From the NCBI GenBank assembly GCA_024734555.1, contig JANPWX010000028.1, forward strand, positions 2,453,158-2,517,157: a stretch of DNA of 64,000 bases, in the 5' to 3' direction. This document shows, in pieces, positions 58,052 to 64,000 of the stretch (position 1 is the stretch's first letter; each line of letters opens with the position of its first letter). Made by a program: the position numbers and the translations under genes. Origin of the DNA: Trochalopteron elliotii. Lineage: Eukaryota; Chordata; Aves; Passeriformes; Leiothrichidae. Below the pieces are notes generated by a model. The model saw only the letters and a program-made list of their open reading frames with translations, made no database searches and had not been told where the DNA came from.

Positions 58052-58158
58052 TATTAACTCTGATTTTCTTCTATTTTGTCTACCCTGTCCAGCTGAGCGG
58101 AGAGTGATAGAGCAGCTGTGGTGGGTACCTGGCCTTCAGACAGGGTCAAACGACCACA
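58052..58158 (+). mobile_element. Endogenous retrovirus LTR remnant, right part
   Basis: Completes the LTR broken at 57731: TACCCTGTCCAGCTGAGCGG, GAGTGATAGAGCAGCT and GTGGGTACCTGGC, ending in a CA after CAAACGACCA. No retroviral coding sequence follows. Confidence 0.65.
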
Positions 58159-61100
58159 TCCCTAGTTTCACTTTCTGTTTCAGCATAATCATAAACTCTC
58201 AACTGTTTGGTTTGATTCCTGTTATCTATTTCTGCTACGTCTAAAACATGTCTTCTTCCAGCTCTTGCACATGTTGTGCTTAGTTTACATGCTTGACTGT
58301 GGTGTTCTTCTATTTCCTTTTTTTAATCTGCTTTTATCTCCTTGATTCTTTCTCCCAATTATGACCAATAAGAAAAATTGTTTTATTGCTTTCTAAATGT
58401 TCCTAGAATATTGCTGGAAGAAGTGAGTTTATAACCCATGTCTTTCACTTTTTCTGTTGAGCCAGCAAATGTCTCTGACATGATTTTATCTCCTTCTGTT
58501 CTTAGAATATCATTGTAACACCTTGTTTTTAAATGCTTTGAGGTAACATAAAGAAAAAAAGAAAGTAGTTAGTAGTTAAATTGACTAGCTGAGCTGTAAA
58601 TAGGAGATTTCATAATCATACTTTCTACAGTTTAATATTTAGTGGCTTACCAGGAACAGATGTGCCCAATAGGAATACTCACAGAGTACCCCAAAATGCT
58701 TTGAAAATTAGGTCAGGTTTTTTCTGCTCTATCCCAGCTCCGTTTCAGTGATCCCTGAATTTTGTACAAAGTCTGAGAAACTTTATTGGCGAAACCATTA
58801 GAGAAGTGTGGGGATCATGTGTTACCATGGAAGGTAACACAACTGTAGAATTGAAAAGACTTAGTTGTAGCAGTAGTTTGGACATGGATATTATGTAGCT
58901 TCCAAACTAATGATTTTCCTGCTGTGTACTTAGTGAATGAAACATTCAGACACCGATCATTCTTTTCATCATTTTTGGGTTAAGAACATTTTATCATTCA
59001 GTTCATATTTTGAAAATCTGCATTTCAAAATTAGTAATTTTTTTTGGTGTTTGGTTCCTCACCCCTGATTTGTCCTTTTTTCTGATGCTAAAGGGATGCT
59101 GAGGAATTAAGTTCTAAATGTTTTAGTGTTTTGTTTTTCCTTGGAGGCTTTGACTGATGTATTTGTGTTAAGCTAACAGAAAACCTAATGTATCTCACAA
59201 CTGTAAATTTACTTCTGCCTCTGAACTTTGAAGAGCTAATGCATTTCAGTAACTCCTTTTGTAGTTCTTAATCAAAACAAAATTCTCATCTCATTCATCC
59301 TTCTGTAAAACCCAAGTGATGAGGAGCATCCTTGTGATAGTGCAAACAGGAAAAACAGGTAGTTTATCGGAGAACTTTCTGTGCAGCTTCTTGCAAATTT
59401 TCTCCGGTAGCTTTCTGGTATTATTCTTAGGTAGATTTCACTTGCCATTGCTGGTTTTCATACATGCTCAAGCACTGCATTTAGAACTCTGTAAATGTTC
59501 ATCTCTAAATAACTATTACAAGAGCCGTGGTGTAAGTTACTTATATTTGCTATGTAGTTAGGCATCACCATCCTTCTTGTGTGTTAGCACATTGGACATG
59601 GGTCAGTGCTGAATTTACTGTCCCATGTATGCTGACTATGTAACACTTGACTACAGTGGATAACACCTTGCAGAGTTATTATTGAACTGATGTTAATAAT
59701 CTTTCAGATTTTTCAATGAACTCATGTTTAAACTGAGGGAATCCTGTAACAATATCTGTCTGTGGAAAAGATCATCATACCCTATGATCATCCCTTTCAG
59801 CATTATGAAACTCTGGGTGGGCTAATAGACTAATCTGTTATTGCAATATTGAATGTGCATAAATCCTGTGTTTGTATTAGTGCTACTGATACCCCTACAA
59901 CTGTTTTCATAGTGCCAAACCCCAGCGCTTTTGTGTGAAGTAATGACATGTCCAGTCTGAGCTCTGAGAAACAGTTTTGGCAAAAACCACAAAAGTTTGA
60001 ATGAAAGTTTCAGTAGAAGAAAAGCTTTGTGAAGTGTGTTTTGTGCAGTACTTTTATTGCTTTAGAAATACAGAGACATAGACTGGATCATAAAGTTTGC
60101 AGCTAGTTTATAAAATTACATTGGGGGTTTTGTTTGCTTTATCTGTTTACTCCATAACTTATAATATTTAAGAAAAAGCATGCAGGTATCACTGCACTGG
60201 GAATGCATCTTGCATTTGTGATGTTTGGAAAAGGAGATTTGGCAACCAGAAGAATGCTTCATGCCTCGAGGGCTCGTATCTGGAAAATCTTGTGTAAGCT
60301 TCAGTGAGGATTATATTTTTATTATTCCTTGAAGCAGAGCATTTGTACTGTCCCCACAAGCAATCATAATCAATGGAGAAGATAAATCAAATATAATTTG
60401 AACAAGGTAATCTCTTTGGACTTGAAAATCCTGAGACTTGATGGTAAATTATCATGTGTCCTGAACTTCATAGTAATTCCACTATTATCCTTGTCTTGAA
60501 ATATGTGTACCATATAATTGCTGTACATAGGCACAAAGACAATATGGTATTAATGACTGAGTGATAGGAGTCCTGAGAAGACTAGAATACTGGTCAGAAT
60601 AACGGGAAGGCTGGTTAAAATACATCTGGCCTTTGAACAGCAAATTGGGATTAGGCCTTCCTGTTACTTTAATGGGGAATTTATGAAACACCTGCATGTT
60701 ACTCAGGTGTTCATTAGCTGCAGGAGATGTTGCTCTTAGCTGTGTGGCATTTTGATTTTATGTTGCTGTATATAGCTTTCGAGAAGACTAAGCAGTCAAT
60801 TACAAAGCCCTGAAATTCAAAACAAAGCCACAGCTGGTTATGGGTGATCCCTGTTTGTCTTGCCTTGTAGTCCTCTTGGTTTTGGGGCAGGCATCTCTCA
60901 TTTCTGACCACAACAGGATTTTGTACAGCAAATTTAGAATATGTTGGTTTCATTGTTTTGATTGTCAGGGTATGTGCTCTCATTATTCGTTGTGCTTGAG
61001 GCTGAATATTCTTATTCTTGCACCTTAGTTTTGTGTTTTATGGCTTGTTAAAATGACAGTGCTTTGTCATAAAATTTTGACATCTCTTGTTCTTGACCTG

Positions 61101-61374
61101 AACAAATTAGTTTGTTCCTGACTAGTTAGAGCTTAAGGATAGACAAAATACTTAACTCAGATGGTTAGATTTATTATCAAAGATTTAAAAAAAAAAAAAA
61201 AAACTTGCTTTCTCTCTACTGCTCTACTAAATTAATTTTTACAAAAATATTACTTAGACCAGATCAGCTGATGTGGTTTTTTTTTTGTTTTTTTGTTTTT
61301 TTTTTGCCAGATTTTGGGAACCTTTGTCCATATAGCATCCTGTGCATGTCATCCTTAGGTTTACCAATACCATA
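58159..61374. other. ELOVL4 intron 1, unassigned
   Basis: AT-rich, with a poly-A run (61187-61203) and a poly-T run (61277-61306) about 75 bases apart. No exon or mobile element was recognised. Confidence 0.6.
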
Positions 61375-61588
61375 CACGGGAAGAAATTCTTCACTGTGAG
61401 GGTTGTGAGGCACTGCAACAGGATGCCCAGAGAAGCTGTGGATGCCCCATCCCTGAAAGTGTTCAAGACCAGGTTGGATGGGGCTCTGAGCAACCTCTAG
61501 TGAGAGGTGTCCCTGCTCATGACAGGGTGGTTTGAAGTGGATGATCTTTAAGGTCCCTTCCAACCCAAGCCATTCCGTGATTTTCACG
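61375..61588 (+). mobile_element. CR1 LINE 3' end
   Basis: Contains GAAGAAATTCTTCACTGTGA, GGATGCCCCATCCCTGAAAG, GATCTTTAAGGTCCCTTCCA and CCATTCCGTGATTTTC. About 210 bases of the CR1 3' end in sense orientation. Confidence 0.94.
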
Positions 61589-62447
61589 TCTTTGTTTTCT
61601 TGCCAGTCATTACCACCACGGATGCTGTGACATTATGATAATACAGAATTTTTTGTGTGATAAAGCGGCAGGGGCTTGCCTGGTACTAGGTGCTACAGGG
61701 CTAGGCCAATTTAAATGTTTGTAGAGTATCTGGAGATGAGCCATGAAGATGATTCTATGATTGGAAAATATGCCTTCAGGTGAATGTGATGAAGTATTTC
61801 TTTAAGGAAAATTTTAAAAGAGGAAAAAAAAAACAAACCAGGCAACTAGTGAGTGACCTGATAACTGTTCAAAACTAACCCAACGAGGAAGGAAAAAAAT
61901 GATGAGTCTAGGAAAGAAAATTATAATGAACTAGTTAAAGTTTAATCCTAATTTCTTTGGCTGTAGAGAACAACTTTATGCAGTGAGTCTAGTTAACATT
62001 TTACACCAAGCTGCTATATGTTCTACCAGGCTTGCTGCCTCTGAAAAAACATCCTGTGCTAAAATGGGAAATTCTTCTAAGATCTCTTAGCTTATACATG
62101 TGTTAATGGAAGCTTCATGGCCTTTGCTTCATAGATGATACTAGATAATTTCCGAGTTAGGTACAGGTATCTTTGACCCTGTCAAACTCCTTAGAAATAC
62201 CCATAGTGCCAGAAGACTGCAGACATTGCCAAGTATGATAGAAAAGAAAGCAGTGTAAACTGGCTATTCTTTTTGTCCCAATCATTTTGCTTTCATGCAG
62301 CAATCTGTCTGCACAATCTCTCCTAAGAAGACATGGACTTTTCTTTTGCCTGAGACAGGGATGAGGCTATAGGGATATCATTTTAGTTCATGCAGTAGCT
62401 TCAATCTGCTATTATAGGATTTCTCATTAAAAAAACTTTATAAACTG

Positions 62448-62728
62448 AGATTGTTAGCAACAGGACAAGAGGAAATAGCCACAAGCTATGTGGGGGAAGG
62501 TTCAGGTTGGACATCAGGAAAAATTTCTTCACTGGAAGGGTGGCTGGACAATGAAATGGGCTGCCTCAGGAAGCGATGGAGTCACCATCCCTGGAGGTGT
62601 TCAATACATGACTGAACATGACACTTAGGTGCTGTGGTTTAATTGACATGGTGGTGTTCAGTTATTGGATGGACTCGATGGTCCTAAAGATCTTTTCCAA
62701 CTTTAATGATTCTGTAATTCCATGAATT
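62448..62728 (+). mobile_element. CR1 LINE 3' end
   Basis: Starts near AGCAACAGGACAAGAGGAAA and includes GGTTGGACATCAGGAAAAAT, GATGGAGTCACCATCCCTGG and GGACTCGATGGTCCTAAAGA, ending ATGATTCTGTAATTC. It belongs to the same sequence subtype as the copy at 57732-58051. Confidence 0.93.
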
Positions 62729-64000
62729 GAGGATTAGAATACAATTTGTGCAATGAATAATCAATAGCAAAGCAGGGAAGTTAATTCAAGTAATGATGAC
62801 CTAAGAGAAAAAATCACTTGGGGCCATATGAACAGCTCTATTAAAATATTAGTAAGTGAATAATTTTTTAAAATTCTATAGATTTTTCAGTCCAAGAATA
62901 AATGGCCTCTCAGTTTTCACTCTGCAGTGCTGCTTCATTATCAGTCTTTAGTCTCCAACTGTGCACTCCAAGTAGTCATGTACTGTTTTGAAGGCTACAT
63001 TTATAGCTTTAGCTGTTGTTGTTCTGAGATATTAGTTAGTCAAAGACTGAGCTTTTTTCTTGGAATTTCTACAAACTGCTAACAGTAAATCTACTTTTAG
63101 ATTTTACTAAAAGTAAATTTAATTACTTAAATTAGTCTGATGCATTGCTCAGTTTGATTTAAAAGCATAGGGTCTAATCAGGTAGATGCTTATTCAAGTT
63201 CACTTTCAACAGATCCAGTCTGCAGTGGTTGTGTAGCCAGAGTGAATCTTATATTCACTTTCTAATAAAGAAGTTGGAGAGAAGTATACTGTATATTTAT
63301 CTGTAGCCAGAAAGAAAAGGGGGAGGGAGGGGAGCACTAAAGCACTAAAATCATGGAAGGAATCTAGTGTGAAAACTTTGTAAACGTTTTAAGGTGTTTG
63401 AAGTTATGTTTCTCACCTGGTTTTTTATATGATGTGTGCTTTTGTTTTGTAATTATTTCAATTATAGTGGTGGTAGAACTAACAAGATGTGGGAAATGAT
63501 TAGATAATTAAAACACTGTGGTTCATGGAACAGTACTCCAATTAGGTAATACTGCTTTGCCTTCCTTATATTGTGGAGTTAAAATTTGACTTGTTTAAGG
63601 AAATCTTTCTTAAACTTGAGGTTGGCTTTGAGAATACTTTTGTTAAAGTAAGGGTGATCTGCAGAGAGCTCTCACAGAACCACTTTTAAATGCTCGCTGT
63701 CATTTGTGCAGTGTCTTTAGAAATGTAATGAGACAGATGGATGTGCTGGATTGGCACTGTAAGTGTCTTTGCGCTGAGAATAGTATCAATAGCTATTAAT
63801 AACTTTGAAAGTCTCTCCAGATAAATTAGTTAGTACTGACCTTATAGCTAAGGAATACATATGTTGTTAAACTAAAAAAAAAGAATTTTTTAAAGTATTT
63901 ATTTTGAACCTAGCATGAACACAGGGAATTGCAATAATCATGTCTTTTAGTAATGTAATATTTTCTCTAAAACTGATTTTAAAAGCAGAGATAGTCACCA
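62729..64000. other. ELOVL4 intron 1, right edge
   Basis: AT-rich sequence with no exon, RNA gene or mobile element that I recognise. Confidence 0.6.

Larger units (their letters stand above)
49053..64000 (+). other. ELOVL4: ELOVL4 intron 1 (incomplete)
   Basis: At least 14.9 kb of intron. It starts with GC-rich island sequence and then becomes AT-rich. It contains five CR1 fragments, all in plus orientation, and one LTR remnant (listed). I looked for exon 2, which should begin with residues like DKRV and ENWPLM, and did not find it. Confidence 0.85.

Noticed and set aside
1..64000. CRISPR arrays, operons, riboswitches, tRNA or rRNA genes
   Set aside because: The window is vertebrate nuclear DNA. 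I saw no evenly spaced direct repeats and no cloverleaf or rRNA sequence that I could recognise by eye. A tRNAscan and Rfam search would settle small RNAs.

Overview
This is eukaryotic, vertebrate nuclear DNA, most likely from a bird and probably a songbird. The evidence is about a dozen CR1 retrotransposon fragments (the typical avian LINE), long-terminal-repeat remnants resembling avian endogenous retroviruses, AT-rich introns with standard GT-AG splice sites, and two CpG-rich promoter islands, each broken by an assembly gap. Almost none of the open frames longer than 60 codons is a real gene. The genes are split into short exons, found here by matching translated stretches to remembered human proteins and checking splice sites and reading phase.

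There are two protein-coding genes, arranged head to head. On the minus strand is the 5' part of TTK (MPS1, the spindle-checkpoint dual-specificity kinase). Exon 2, with the start codon, lies at 10740-10884. Exons 3 to 8 follow at 10246-10471, 5955-6061, 2277-2420, 881-989, 676-751 and 500-597. All seven join in frame, giving 301 codons plus two bases that cover the N-terminal extension, the TPR domain and the start of the linker. The kinase domain lies beyond the left edge. The untranslated first exon and promoter fall in the CpG island around 14.4-15.3 kb, partly hidden by a 377-base gap. On the plus strand, exon 1 of ELOVL4 (very-long-chain fatty-acid elongase) is at 48953-49052, inside a second CpG island with a 363-base gap. 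Its first intron fills the rest of the window and exon 2 was not seen. ELOVL4 next to TTK in divergent orientation matches the order I recall for human 6q14.

The roughly 33 kb between the islands, and the introns, hold no recognisable protein gene. They contain CR1 fragments (mostly antisense to ELOVL4 between the genes, all sense in its intron), a decayed ERVL-like provirus with one LTR and broken protease and reverse-transcriptase remnants (18.2-20.4 kb), a probable solo LTR (32.5-33.0 kb), an LTR split by a CR1 (57.0-58.2 kb), a CR1 inserted in an older CR1 (20.4-21.3 kb), an ancient MIR-type SINE (36.7 kb) and several simple or degenerate tandem repeats. One stretch at 39.6-40.0 kb looks like a terminal exon of a possible noncoding transcript.

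I found no convincing undescribed system. The points most worth a second look are the two gapped promoters, the nested insertions, the exon-like stretch at 39.6 kb and the unexplained open frame at 47.2-47.7 kb.
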